A stretch of DNA of 64,000 nt from Achatina immaculata. Taxonomy: Eukaryota > Mollusca > Gastropoda > Stylommatophora > Achatinidae. A program made the translations under genes and the position numbers. The notes under the pieces are model-generated. The model was not told where the DNA came from, made no database searches, and saw only the letters and a program-made list of their open reading frames with translations. The stretch is from the NCBI GenBank assembly GCA_009760885.1, contig CM019719.1:30482084-30546083 (forward strand), written 5' to 3'. The stretch's first letter is position 1, and each line of letters begins with the position of its first letter. Positions 1 through 12,409 of the stretch are shown here, one piece after another.

Positions 1-326
1 GATACCAGGAAAATACATCAAAATGCAAACTGTTAGCGTGGTCTGGACACAATAAATTACATACGGCCAACATTTCCCCACTTCTAGCTGTACTTTTCTG
101 GACTAGCGGTCAAAATAAACACAGGGGAAGTAACCGCACGCGAAAGCAGTTTTCCGGAGAATTTTAAAAAATTGTTGATGTGACTAGTTCTTGAATGTTA
201 ATATCGTGCATGTTATGTAAAATGCATTCATATGATGTGGAATGAACATACACAACGCAGCAAAGCACACAAGAATGCCGCTTGAAAACAAAACAGAACA
301 AAACAAAGCAAAAAAACAATATATTT

Positions 327-664
327 TATCTGATCACTGTGAGGTCCAGTATCTGATCACTGTGTGGTCCAGTATCTGATCACTGTGTGGTCCAGTATCT
401 GATCACTGTGAGGTCCAGTATCTGATCACTGTGAGGTCCAGTATCTGATCACTTGAGGTCCAGTATCTGATCACTGTGAGGTCCAGTATCTGATCACTTG
501 AGGTCCAGTATCTGATCATTTGAGGTCCAGTATCTGATCACTGTGAGGTCCAGTATCTGATCACTGTGAGGTCCAGTATCTGATCACTGTGAGGTCCAGT
601 ATCTGATCACTGTGAGGTCCAGTATCTGATCACTTGAGGTCCAGTATCTGATCACTGTGAGGTT
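327..664. repeat. Minisatellite, 22-23 bp unit, about 15 copies
   Basis: Head-to-tail copies share the core TGATCAC followed by GGTCCAGTAT. Three sub-variants (TGTGAGG, TGTGTGG and the one-base-shorter TTGAGG) are interspersed. This suggests repeated unequal exchange rather than one amplification. The last copy decays at GGTTCATTGG. No coding potential is evident. Confidence 0.95.
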
Positions 665-2029
665 CATTGGTGCATTACTCACCAACTAGGTCCCTGCTTC
701 CTCTTGTTAGGCCTGGCTGTAAAGCAACTGGTAAAGTCCTGACATTTGTGTGTGTGTGTGTGTGTGCGTGTGTGCCGTAGGTAAGTTTAAAAACCTAACC
801 CCTGCAGTGTGACCATGAACCCCTCAACATGAAAGTACTTTCCCAGTGGCCACAGGAAAGTGGGGATATCATGTGTAACTGACAGTTAAAAGCTGGTGAC
901 TGAATGTCAGATGGTATAAGAAGAACGATGATAATAAGAATTCGTAGTTGGTATAGATACCGAGGCCCGTCAAAGATACAAGTGGGGGATTTTCTACCAA
1001 CTTTTTTACAGTGTTAGAGCAAACTGTGTATGATTAGCATCGAGAAACGTTAGACAACGCGCTCCAGACATAAGGACAAAAATAGGAAGAAAATGACCGT
1101 GAATCGACCCTGGACAGATTTGTCAAACATCCTGTTGCAAAATACAAAACATGTCATAAAGGCAGACTAATATCCATTCAGATTTGCGTAACAAAGATTC
1201 AAGTAAAATCCAGATGGTAGCACTTGTAGATTTCACTGTTTGTTGATGAAATGTCGAGTAAGGCCGTGACGCTGTGGAGCCGGCCTGAAGATCGCGCACA
1301 TTTATTTAAAAATATGCTCCGCAATTCACTTGTTTTTCCCCCTCCTCCCCCCCCCCCCAATTTTTTTTCCTAAGGGCTAAAGAGAACGAATGCTTCACTG
1401 AACCCTGAAATATTAAATAATTATCATTTTAAAAAGAAAATTTCCAGAAAATAAAACTTTAAAAATGAAGCAAACACTTCAAGGTGTTGTGGGACATACT
1501 AGTGTCCTGACCTAGGAACAAAGTGACATTTGTGTAAACACAGCTAGTGAAATCTTTGATTCATTTTGACTTGCGATCAAATTTACATCATTCCATATGG
1601 TTGTATTTTGTCCAAGAAGCACAGTCTTTTACATTTCTATACTTGTTGTCAGTAAAAATAAGCAAAATTTCCTGATCTTATTATTAACCATAAGCTTATA
1701 AGCAATAAAAAAAAAATATGTTTAATCCGTTTCTTTTTCACATGATTCCGTTGGAGGAATCTCCAGTTCTAGTTTTTACAAGCACACTTGCTTCCGTCAT
1801 GGCGACATCCTAACAAAACATCAGCAGACAGCTTGGTGTTTGTTGTTCAATTTTCATGACAGTATGGTGAGCGTATTAGTTATCAAATAATTAATTTAAC
1901 ACCAATATGAACCTCCTTATTAACAACCGGAGTTATGAACAAAAATGCTAATTTGTTAAACAAAAGATTGGTTTTCGATATAATGTATTGTCGAAACTTT
2001 GTTCTTCAATGACTTAATAAAACAGCCGT
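665..2029. other. Non-coding stretch, no gene seen
   Basis: Contains a (TG)n run at about 747-774, a C-homopolymer near 1345 and AT-rich DNA. I see no convincing exon or mobile-element coding similarity here. Confidence 0.5.
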
Positions 2030-2150
2030 TCATTCATCCATTCATCTGCATGTCCCCTGCGGAACTTTGCCTCCCTAACAGAACTCCTGTAGGCCTCTTG
2101 GTTGTGAGCAAGATGGCCTGCTGCTCGTGCATCCATTTGCAGATCATCAC
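2030..2150 (-). mobile_element. LINE family A 3' end (left arm of palindromic pair)
   Basis: Reverse-complement match to the 3' end of the family-A non-LTR retrotransposon seen elsewhere in the window (encoding the region after GRPRRRW, ending RRGHANE). It starts with the family's tetranucleotide tail, CATTCATCCATTCAT on the plus strand. It abuts an opposite-strand copy of the same 3' end at about 2151. Confidence 0.8.
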
Positions 2151-2360
2151 TTTGGACATCATGATAATCTAGAGAAAACCGTCTTGGAAGGGCACATAAT
2201 GGGAAAAAAGAAAGAGAGGAAGACCAAGGCGAAGATGGCTGCAAGACATCGTTGATGATCTGCAAATGGATGCATCAGAGGCCATCTTAGTCACAAGCGA
2301 GAGGCCTTTAAGAGTGTTGTTATAGAGGCAAAGTTCTGCAAGGGAAATGCAAATGAATGA
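2151..2360 (+). mobile_element. LINE family A 3' end (right arm)
   Basis: Plus-strand copy of the same retrotransposon 3' end. It decodes as [12 protein letters not shown] sequence, then a frameshifted GKRKRGRP motif, [11 protein letters not shown], and ends AAATGAATGA. Frameshifts make it a dead fragment. Together with the left arm it forms an inverted repeat of roughly 110-bp arms around a spacer of about 100 bp. Confidence 0.8.
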
Positions 2361-2599
2361 GTTCTTCTATGAAGAATATAGTCTGTAAAACAAGTTCCCA
2401 AAAGCCAGCACCTGTATCTAAACCACATTTCTAGAGTCGTTGTAACAAGTATGACTGTGGAAGTAGTATGCTGGACCTATGACTGTGGAATTAGTATGCT
2501 AGACCTATGACTTCTCTGTTTTTCTACTCCCTGACTCACTTATAAATGATGCATTTCTAGGAATTCCACCCACAATTGATTTTAGGCTTGACATCCATG

Positions 2600-2785
2600 G
2601 TGTGAAGTGTCTTATTTTTTGGCGCGTTGCCCCATAGTGTGAAGTGTCTTATTACTTGGCGTGTTGCCTCCTAGTGTGAAGTGTCTTATTACTTGGCGCG
2701 TTGCCCCATAGTGTGAAGTGTCTTATTACGTGGCACGTTACTCCCTGGCGTGAAGTGCCTTATTACGTGGCGTGTTGCTTCTTCT
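2600..2785. repeat. Minisatellite, 37 bp unit, 5 copies
   Basis: Copies begin TGTGAAGTGTCTTATTA and contain TGGCGCGTTGCC. The last two copies are more diverged. Short ORFs across it are incidental. Confidence 0.9.
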
Positions 2786-2895
2786 TCTTCGTTCACAAGT
2801 GGCGCGTTGCGTTATTGACACTTAATAAGGGAGTCTTAAATACTGAAATAAGGAAAACAAATTTATGCATAGATTTTGGTCATGTCTATAAATTT

Positions 2896-3060
2896 GCAGG
2901 CACTTGAGTGGCGTAATGGTTAGTGCACTTGCCTCTCAGGTGGAGTTGGTGGTTCAAGCCTGACTGGAGGCATCCCAGTCACTCAGCTGTAGAAATGGCT
3001 GCCTGACTTCTTCTGGAGCTGGGAAAGGAAAGGAGTCTTGTATGATGTTGATCTCATGTG
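2896..3060 (+). mobile_element. tRNA-derived SINE
   Basis: The 5' part has a Pol III type-2 internal promoter: an A-box-like TGGCGTAATGGTTAGTGC and, 40 bases on, a B-box-like GGTTCAAGCC. The body (AGCTGTAGAAATGG, then CTTCTTCTGGA) recurs at 41.1-41.5 kb and on the minus strand at 35.2-35.5 kb. This makes it a dispersed SINE rather than a tRNA gene, and no cloverleaf 3' half is present. Confidence 0.75.
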
Positions 3061-3184
3061 TGTGTTTGGTCAAGAAAAATATGAGCACTAATATCATGTC
3101 CAAAAGTACCTTTTGATGTGTTAAGACTAATTTAAAAAAAAAATTTTAAGTAGATATGTTGGTAGGAGGAAGACACTGTCTGGT

Positions 3185-3500
3185 TTGACAGTCAGAGGCC
3201 CGTAGCTGACAGCTGATATGCTAATTTCAGCTTTGACAAAACCATAGTCGTTCAGGACCCTGTTTCTCTTCTCCAATGGTGCACCCAGTGTCAGGTTTAA
3301 CCTGCCTTATGGTGCATGACTCACCATAGCCCTCATGGCAGTGGAGTCTGCTAAACAGGGGACTGCCCTCAGGGACTGAAAAAAAATAGCTGCCATAACC
3401 TGCTCCCAATCCAACTTGATGCTGTGCCTCAACATCATCACCACCACATCGGCTGCAGAGAACACCAGGTTGCAGCTTCAGGGAGACAGAAGAAAAAGAA
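3185..3500 (+). repeat. Dispersed repeat H, copy 1 (about 0.3 kb, non-coding)
   Basis: Shares order and spacing of many blocks with 30515-30815 and, reverse-complemented, with 54390-54705. Shared blocks include CAAGACCCTG/CAGGACCCTG, GATCACCATAG-like, GTGGAGTCGGCTAAA-like, GGACTGAAAAAAAATAG and GTGCCTCAACATC. No protein similarity is recognised. It could be a SINE or MITE body; ends are uncertain. Confidence 0.65.
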
Positions 3501-3589
3501 GTTTGAGAAACTGCAGGTTTACCTGTGTCTGTGTTCTGGAAGCTTGGTTTATGTGTTACACTCAAGATTTGTGAATTAAATTTTTATAC

Positions 3590-4035
3590 CAATTTTTCAG
3601 ATGTTGCAGAAAGGAAATGGAAGACACATCCAGTGCAGTAACACTGTACTCTGATTTTTCCAAATGTCTCTCTAAAACCTTGACCTTTCTGTTTCGTCTT
3701 GCGTGGCTTTCAAGAATCAGACTCCCTGCATATTTGACGCTGATATTTTTGGCTACAGATATCAGGTTAAGCGTTGAGATTGTGATTGGAGACCATGGTG
3801 TTCTAGATTTGGATGATGATGAAGATGATGATGATGTGTAGGAGAGCATTTTTGGAGGATGGTGATGATGATGATTCAGTGAAGGGTTTATGTGTGCAAA
3901 GAACCAGTGATGCGCTGTTTGGAATCAGAAGCGCTGCAGTAAGTGGGCATCTGATTTGATTTTGTCATTTGAAGAACATTTAGAGAAAATAAAGCCAATG
4001 CTGTTTTGCATATTTATGCTAGAGAAGTTTTCATA
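3590..4035 (+). other. Upstream region of ankyrin gene, possible 5' exon
   Basis: A pyrimidine tract ending TTTTTCAG at about 3593-3600 could be a splice acceptor. An ORF from 3617 ends in an Asp/Glu-rich GAT run at 3841 and is not in frame with the downstream gene. A short upstream ATG at about 3998 opens an out-of-frame uORF that overlaps the chosen start at 4036. No TATA box was confidently identified, so transcription start and any UTR exon remain unknown. Confidence 0.3.
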
Positions 4036-5198
4036 ATGAGCAGAGGAGTTCGTGACCTTCGAGACATGATATGTGTCTCAAGGTTAACTTTTCACGATAG
4101 TGATGAAGACGAAATATTCTCTGATGGCAGTAACAGTAGTGGAAAACTTAACAGTGAGTTTGCACTGCTTTCCCTTTCAAGAAAGTGCTCAGAACTGAGG
4201 TTCAGCAGCTCCAATTCCTGTACCCCTAATCCTCATGTGGTCTCACCCGACTCGGGGTTCATCACAAGTGAATCACCTGGGAACTGTTCCGCTGATGTAC
4301 TTGATGCACCAGCAGTGGACTATTTGGCAAATGGAAATGAAAAGTGTCTTACAAGTTCTAATGACAAGCTACAGAAGAGAGGAGGCCCTTTACTAGACAC
4401 ATCAAAATCTGTCAAATCAGAAAAAAAGCGACGGAAAAAGAAAACCAGTATGGTATTAAATACTTCCAATGATGAACTTTCACAGCTTGACCAACAGCCA
4501 TCAGTACAAAGAACCTCTGAGGCAGTGAATGTATGTAAACCAGGCAAAGCAAAGCCCATCCATAAGCCTCAGCTGAAGTCACAGAATAAGAAGTTAAGGA
4601 CTAATTTTGATGATATTCTTACATACATGGATGCAACTGTCTTAACTAACTGGCTTACCCAGTCTAATGCAGCCATTCAAGAACTTGCCAGTTACTGTAA
4701 TAAGGGAGATAACTTTGTTCAGTTTGCTCACTTTTGGCTCTCAGAATTTTCAGATTTACAAAAGAGAGAAATATTTTCAATGGAATATGAAATTTTACTG
4801 AATGAAATGGCTCTAGCCTTTTCTGTTGGAAGAGAAAGTCTTCAGGTTTCAAGGCAGGATATGATAGATTTGTGTGGAGCAGTTTTTAAAGAATATCCCT
4901 TGAAACTATTGAAGGAAAATGGGCCACATGTATTTTTGGACTATTTAGACACTTTGTCTTCTGAAAAGCAAGATCGGTTTAAAAGGCTTTTGTCAGATGT
5001 GCGCTGCTCAACCTCGAACCACCAGTATGCACAGTGGTTATTGGCCACTCGTTCTTTTGCACTTGTGAGCGTGTGGTCAGCTGTGCTGAACTTCTTCAGA
5101 AACTTGATAGGGGAAAGCCTGATACAAAGCATGCCAGTCCCAGAGTTGTGCTCATCCATTGAAACTGTTCCACAGAGAAGATTGCTGCAAGCACTCAG
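4036..5198 (+). CDS. Ankyrin gene exon 1 (coding)
   Basis: Large first coding exon ending CACTCAG|GTTTGTGCG, phase 2. Reading through the donor adds only about ten codons before a stop at 5229, so the unspliced ORF has an intron-encoded tail. It holds the whole acidic/basic N-terminus and the unnamed helical domain. Confidence 0.88.
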
Positions 5199-8100
5199 GT
5201 TTGTGCGTTATTGTTTATATCTCTTTTAGAGTAGAGCAGATCAGCTGTAGAAGACTGTTGTCAAAGAAAACCATTTGTTGCTTTTTTTTTTCTTTCTTGA
5301 GTACATATTCTTCTGTGCTCAGGAGTTGGGTCATGCTAAATAGGAAGCTGGGTCACCAGGATGAAGCCCACAGTTCTCTCCAAGTCCCCATGTCAGCCCC
5401 ACAGCTTCTGCCTCAGGTCCATCCTCTGTGTCCAAGTCTGTCATAGGTCAGTGAACATTGGGCACTCTTGGAGCACATGCTCGGGGATTTGTTCTCCGTC
5501 CCCACAGGGGCTTGTGTCCGAGTGAGAGATCTTTAGTTGGTGCAGGTGGCTCAGTAGTCTGCAGTGGATTCTTCTTAATCGGAACAGGATGGTCTCTTGG
5601 CGCCTTTGTAGCTGATGGATTGGATCAGGACCGCTGTCTATATTCAGGCTCTTTGCCCACTGCTGTCTGTATTGTCTTTATTATGGTCTTGGCCTCTTTG
5701 GAAATGACTTCATGGCTGTGTTGTTCCATTTTATTGCTGTTCTTGAGTACATATAAATTAAATCTTTCATTTCAAAGAAACCAAAATCCTGTAAAAATGT
5801 TCTTGGCTTCACTTGTAGCTGTTATACTTCAGTAAGTGGTTAAGTTGTAGCAGATTAGTTTTATTTATAATTTGTGATCTGGTCTTGTCTTGTCTCCTTC
5901 CTCATATACCTGTCTTTGTTGAGAGGACATCTTTTCTTGATAGGGCTCAACAATCTGCTTCATATAATGGGATATTTAATGCCTCTTTAATTTTCTCTCT
6001 CCATCTCCTGCATGGACGGCCTCTTCCTCTGTTACCTACAAATCTTAGTGTGAATGTTTTCTGTGATATACTGTCTGATGTAACCATGTAACATGGCCAA
6101 ACCATTGAACATGCTGTTTCTGGATATAGTGTAATACTGGTATTACTCCAGCCTTTACCCTGATGGTGTCATTTCTTATTTGGTCTCTTCTTGTCACATT
6201 TAGCATTCTCCTTAAACATCTTATTTCTGTCATGATGATTTTTCTTTTGTTTTTAGCTGTTAGTGTCCATGTTTGACATTGATAGCATAGAGTTGGGAGG
6301 AAAATTGTGTTGTACAGTGCCCTTTTTGTTTCATTTGTGGTGTACTTGTTTTTCAGTAAAGAAGTCATTTGTCCAATGATTTGGCTTGCTTTACTGCATC
6401 TGTTCTCAATCTCAGCATCAATTTTCCTGAGGATGATATTATGCTATCTAGGTAATTGAAATGTTTCAGTTGTTTCAAGGGCTGGTTGTCGTAGGAAGAT
6501 ACTTATTTGGATTTCTTCTCTTGCTATGGTCATGACTTTCATTTTTTTCAGCACTGCTCTTCATGTTGTGGCTTTTACATGCCCTTGCTAAATTATCCAT
6601 GTTCTGCTGTAGGTCTTTTTCTAATGTGGCTATAAGTGCGTGATCGTCTGCAAAAAGGTGTTCATTTATGGTCCTCCTATTGGGTATGTCTTCTAGAAGG
6701 TGTTGTGGGTTTATCGGCATTCTTTCTGGGGTTGAGCTGTTGGGCAGCTTTGTGGTGGAGTTTTTATTAGGTGTGTTAGCTTCTTTGCAGATGTTGTCAG
6801 TGTATATTATGAATAGAAAGGGAGATAGCAAACAGCCTTGCCTCACTCCAGATTTTATGATGAATGGTTCAGAGTGTCCTGCATTTGTTCTAACTGTACA
6901 CTTTCTGTTGTCTTATAGGTTTTTGCATAGGTTGATCAGATATATGCTAACTCCATAATGCTGTAAGATTTCCCACAGTTTATATCTATCTTCTATATCA
7001 AATGCTTTTTCTTGGTCTGCATAAGCTGTGTGCAGTATCTGATTGTGTTCAACTGATTTTTTTGTTAGTTTCTTAGGGAAAAGATGGCATCTGTACAGCT
7101 TCTATTTTTTTCTAAATCCCATCTGAGTTTCATTTAACTGTGGTTCAATTACTGGTCGCAGTCTGTTCTCTAGGATCTTGCAGAACATTTTTCCAGTATC
7201 GCTTAGTGGTGAGATGCCTCTGTATTAGTTGCAGTCCCTTTTACTGCCTTTTTTCTTCCATATTGGAATAATCACAGCGTTTCTCCAGTCCTGTGGTGTT
7301 TCTTGTTTTTCCCATACCACGTTATAGAGTGTGGAAGCCAAGCTATTCCAACCACTTTCGGACATTTGATTAATTCATTGGGTATTCCATCACATCCTGG
7401 GGCTTTGTTCATTGGGGCTTTTCTGATGGCATCTCTGATTTCAGCTAGTAGTATGTCTGGTCCCAGTTTTATGGGGCCAGCTGTGTTTGTTATCATGGGT
7501 TTGGCTTGCATCTGATGGTATATTGAGTAACTTGTTGAAGTACTATCTCCATTGCTGTACTACACTCTCTGGTTTGCATATTTGATCACCTTTAATGTCG
7601 TTCACAATCTTTTTGGGTCAAAGTGCTCTTCTGACATTCTCATTGCACTGATCTTTTTATAAAAGATTTTCATAGCTTCTTTGTGATTGTTGTTTAATAT
7701 TTCACTGTATTCCTGCCATGATTTTACCTTTGCTTCGTTTATTACCCGCTTAGAGTGTCTTCTTGTAGTTCAATATTCAATACAATCTAGATCCTCTTTA
7801 CTTCTCATCCATTCTTTATATTTATTTTTCTTTTCTTTTACAGGCTCTTTCATCTCATCATTCCACCATGTTGTTATTTTCATTTCTCTAGTTTTTCATA
7901 GTACCACGTTTCCTTTGCTGCTCACAAAAAGCTGGTTTTGAACAAGGCCCATTCCTCTTCCACTGATTTTGTTTCTTTTGGTAAGTTTATGAACAGTTCT
8001 GTTATTTTCTTCTCATATTATTCTTTCACATTCTCTTCCTTGAGCTTGCATAGTTTTATTGTTTCACCTTTCTTGTGAGTTCTGTTATGGCTTTTCCTGT

Positions 8101-11100
8101 GTGTTCCTGTGTGCTTTGTGACCTATGCTTGAACCCAGGTTGGGTGCTGCTCTTGCATTGTTGACTGATCTTTTCTTGTTGTTCCTTGCTAGTATGAAAT
8201 CAGTTTGGCTTCTGCATGTCAAATCTTTCCATTTGTTCCAGGTATATATGTGGGACTCTGTTTAAAGAATGTGTTTGTAATAAAAAGATTATGCAGGCTG
8301 CACAGTTCTAGGAGTCTGCTACCATTTTCATTTCTAATGCACCACTGGTCACCGAAGGTACCCAGGTAGACTGCTACATCAGCTCTACAAGTTCCCAGTC
8401 TTGCGTTTAAGTCCACCATGATTATAACATTTTCTTCTTTACTTATGTTATTTAGTGTATCATGGAGGTTGTCAAAGAACTCGTCACATTCTTCCTCCAT
8501 GTCTGGTGCATTACAAGGAGCATATATTCAAATATAGGTTGTGGTCTCTTCCTTTTCTTTTATTTGGACAAGTATAATTCTTTCTGATATATATATATAT
8601 TGTTTCCAGGATTTTGCCAGCAGTGCTTGGTTCTAAGATCATTCAGACACTCTGTTTTGCTCTTTCTTGCTCACTTACTCTGGATTATAGGAGTACATAA
8701 TTCTGATGTTTTTGTTTACAGCCTTTACCTCTGACTTTGATGTCTGCAACTCCCATGTTTCTTCTGTTCATTCTTTCCACGAATTCCTTCTTTTTATCAT
8801 TTATGCTACTTATGTTGATAGTACATACTTTAAGAATCACTTTTCATTCTCTTTAAAGTTTAACTTTTCTGAGTCGTTTTTCATTTATATCAGTCCGTCT
8901 ATTCTTCCTGTGTTTTCAATGAGCGGTAAAGAGATCCACCGCCGGCTTGCTGGACTAGTCGAGGTTTGAGGGCAGAGTTTAACCCCGGGGAGCTCATCTC
9001 CCTGAACAGGACATAAATGTCAGCTTGAATTTTTTTTTAAATTCTATGCCATGATGTCACAGCACATGAATCAAGCTTACTCGATTTATGCTCCATTTGA
9101 CACTGTGTAAGTCAGTTTGTATGCCTTACCAGAAACAACTGCCAAGCCCTATAATTGCCAAGCCCTATCAAGACGTCTGTTTGTTTCCTCAGTACTGAAA
9201 AGTTTATGAGGTAGGAAACAAGACAAGGCAAGTTATGTTTATAGTATTACTGGGTGGTTTATCCCTGACAAGTAACCATTTATAACACATCATCTGTTTA
9301 TTTTTAAGTGAGTGAAAACTTGCTTTAGAATCACATTAATTTTATCAGTTATGTTTCATTTAGATGTCACATTTGCAGCAAGAAACAGAGAAGTCTTTTT
9401 TTTTTTAAATATTGGTTTTCTTTTTTATGTAGCAAATGTGAAATATTTCTTAGAGAATGCCCAATGTCAAAACCAATTTTATTGTTAAATATATGCAAGA
9501 AAAACTCATTGATTCATGTTATGTTTTAATTCAAGTATTAAATTATCTTTTGTAAAATGTGAACTATTTTTTTTTATTATGTTCCATGGCATACCTTGCC
9601 ACTGAGGTGTGAAGTAGTAATGCATTCATATTTCTAGGCCACAGTATTGTGAGGTAAAGAGGTCAGTACTTGTCCTTGCTGCCTTTGTTTTCCCATTGCT
9701 TGTTGATCACAGTGCCAAGTGGTCTGAAAAAATTCCACCTTTTGATCTACAGATGAGTGCACTAACCACTACACCACTGTGGCCCCCATTATACCACTGT
9801 GGCCCCAAGTATGTGAAATAACATGAATAAATTTCTTTTTTCTTTTTCCTATGTGAAATCAGTCAGTCAGTCATTTGCATGTCCCCTGCTTAACTTTACC
9901 TCCCTAACAGCACTCTTGTAGTCCTCTCGACTGTAAGTAATATGCCCTGCTTCTGATGCATCCATTTGCAGATTATCAACAATGTCTTCCAGCCATCTTC
10001 GCCTTGGTCTTCCTCTTTTTCTTTTTCCCATTATATATCCTTCCAAGATGGTCTTCTCTAAATGATGTTTAATGTGTCCAAAATACTTAAGTTTTCTCTG
10101 TTTAATCCTCTTTACTAGCCATCTTTCTTCAGTATTAAGTTCTTGTAGTATGGATATATTTGTTCTTTTTTTATGTCCATGATATTTGAAGAACTCTTCT
10201 GTAGCATTTACATTCACAGGCATTTATGTGTTTTTCATCTGTTTTGTTAAGTGTCCAGGTCTCACAGGCATATGTTGCGATGGGAAAGATGCATGCCTTT
10301 AAAAATCTTATTTTTGTAGTTCGGTCTGTTCCTCTCCACAGCTTCTTTAGTTATTTTAGTTTTTGAAAAATGATAATGTCCTCCTTTTAATTTCCCTCAT
10401 TGTATCTCCATTATTTTAGAATTTTAGGTCTATATGGAATACCATCTAAAATTGTCAACATCATTAAGGACTTATACAATGGATATGGTTGTGCAGTCAA
10501 GACAGAAGAAGGGATGAGTGAATGGTTCCAGATTGAAACAGGCGTGAAGCAAGGATGTATACTGTCTCCTTTACTTTTTGGGATTACAATAGACTTCATA
10601 ATGACAAAATGCTGCACAGGTAACACAGGTATTGACTGGGTACATGGGACCCAACTAGAAGATCTTGATTTTGCTGATGACATAACTCTTATCAGTAATA
10701 ATGTGAATTCCATGCAAGAAAAAACAGATAGCCTATCTTCACTGGCTAGCAAAATAGGACTTGAAATTAACAAGGACAAAACAAAAATAATGAAAATTCC
10801 CATCAATCAAAATGGAAAAATACACATAGAAGGGACAGATATTGAAGAAGTCAATCAATTTGCATACCTTGGCAGCTACATAGACCAGGATGGTGACACT
10901 AGAAAGGAAGTTAGGATCAGAATTGCAAAAGCAGCTTCAATCTTCAAGAATCTTGAGAACATATGGAATTCAAAAGTTATAAGCACAAAAACCAAGTTAA
11001 GACTATTCAATTCAAATGTAATATCCACCCTCATTTATGCATGCGAAAGCTGGAAAACAACTAAAGAAATAGAAAAGAAATTAGACTCTTTTGAAAACAA

Positions 11101-12364
11101 ATGTTTAAGGAAAATACTCGGCATCAAGTGGAATGAATTCAAGAACAATGCAGAGATAAGACAGATGACTGAACAACAACCAGTCTCACGGGTGATCAGG
11201 AAAAGGAGATGGACATATGTTGGCCACTTGATGAGAAGAAATGAGCAGAGAATCCCAAAACAAGCTATCAAGTGGAACACAACAGGCCGAAGAAAAAGGG
11301 GCAGACCGCGTGAAACTCTGAAGAGAACATTATTAAGAGAGGCCAAGTTAACAGGCATAAAATCCTTTGATGAGGTTGAAAGACTCGCCGAAGACAGGAA
11401 AAATTGGCGAACTACTTTGCGAGCCCTATGTGACGTCTAACGGCACGGGAAGGATATAAGATATAAGATATAAGATCTCCATTATTAATTAGTAATGATC
11501 CAAGATATTCAAAACTCTCCACCTCTTCCAACTTTTCCTCATTGATATATATTTCAGCTGGGTTATTTGTTTTGTCAGTTGTCATCAGTTTAGTTTTCTT
11601 TGCATTCAGATAGAGTTTTTGCTCTTCACTATTCTTATGAACTGACATAATTAGTTTTTCCATTCCTTTTTGTGTTGTGGACAGTAATACTGTGTCATCA
11701 GCATATCTAATCTCTGGTATTTCATAACCTCCAATTTTTATGGCATCTTAATATTCTTTGTCAACATCTTCTCTAACATTCATTATATTTTCACATAAGT
11801 GAAATAACATGAATAAATTTCTTTTTTTCTTATGTGAAATAACATGAATAAATTTTTTTTCATATATGTATTTAATAGTAAAGTTTGTTTTCAGTAAGAG
11901 ATCATTTGCCTAAGAAATCTTTGACAGTGAATAAATAAGAGTTAATACACTTTAACATTGTGATGCAGTGATACAGAAACTGGCTATCTGATGATGAGGT
12001 TAAGAATCTTCACGTTGATTTCAGGCTAGGCTATATTGATGTAATCCATTATCTCATTGTGAATGGACATGTGAGTCCAGCTTATACTGACTCACATCGG
12101 AGGTCGTTGCTTTTCACCGCAGTCATGGTTGGTCAGAATGAGGTTGTGCGGTATCTCATGGCCTCGGTAAGATACAAGAAGCATTGGTCTTTAAGTAAAA
12201 AAAAAAAAGCTTAGAGTAAAATAAAATATCTAATTTAAAAAATTGTGTCAGTGAGTTTGGCATATCATTACAACTGTTACCCGGCAAAAGCTGTGACAGA
12301 ATAGCATGTAATTAAAAGTTACCTAACAATCTAGTTCTCTGCTGGAGAGAAGTTAGTCTTTCTA

Positions 12365-12409
<45 letters not shown>

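Noticed and set aside
327..664. CRISPR array
   Set aside because: Head-to-tail repeats without unique spacers, in an intron-bearing eukaryotic genome.
2896..3060. tRNA gene
   Set aside because: A and B boxes are present, but acceptor and T-arm pairing of a cloverleaf are not. The sequence is a dispersed SINE family.
3617..3841. 74-codon ORF ending in an acidic run as a 5' exon of the ankyrin gene
   Set aside because: Out of frame with exon 1, stops before it, and its acidic tail is a GAT triplet repeat; kept only as a possible UTR region.
6668..7941. Plus-strand ORFs in ankyrin intron 1
   Set aside because: Antisense shadows of retrotransposon E, whose RT and endonuclease motifs read on the minus strand.
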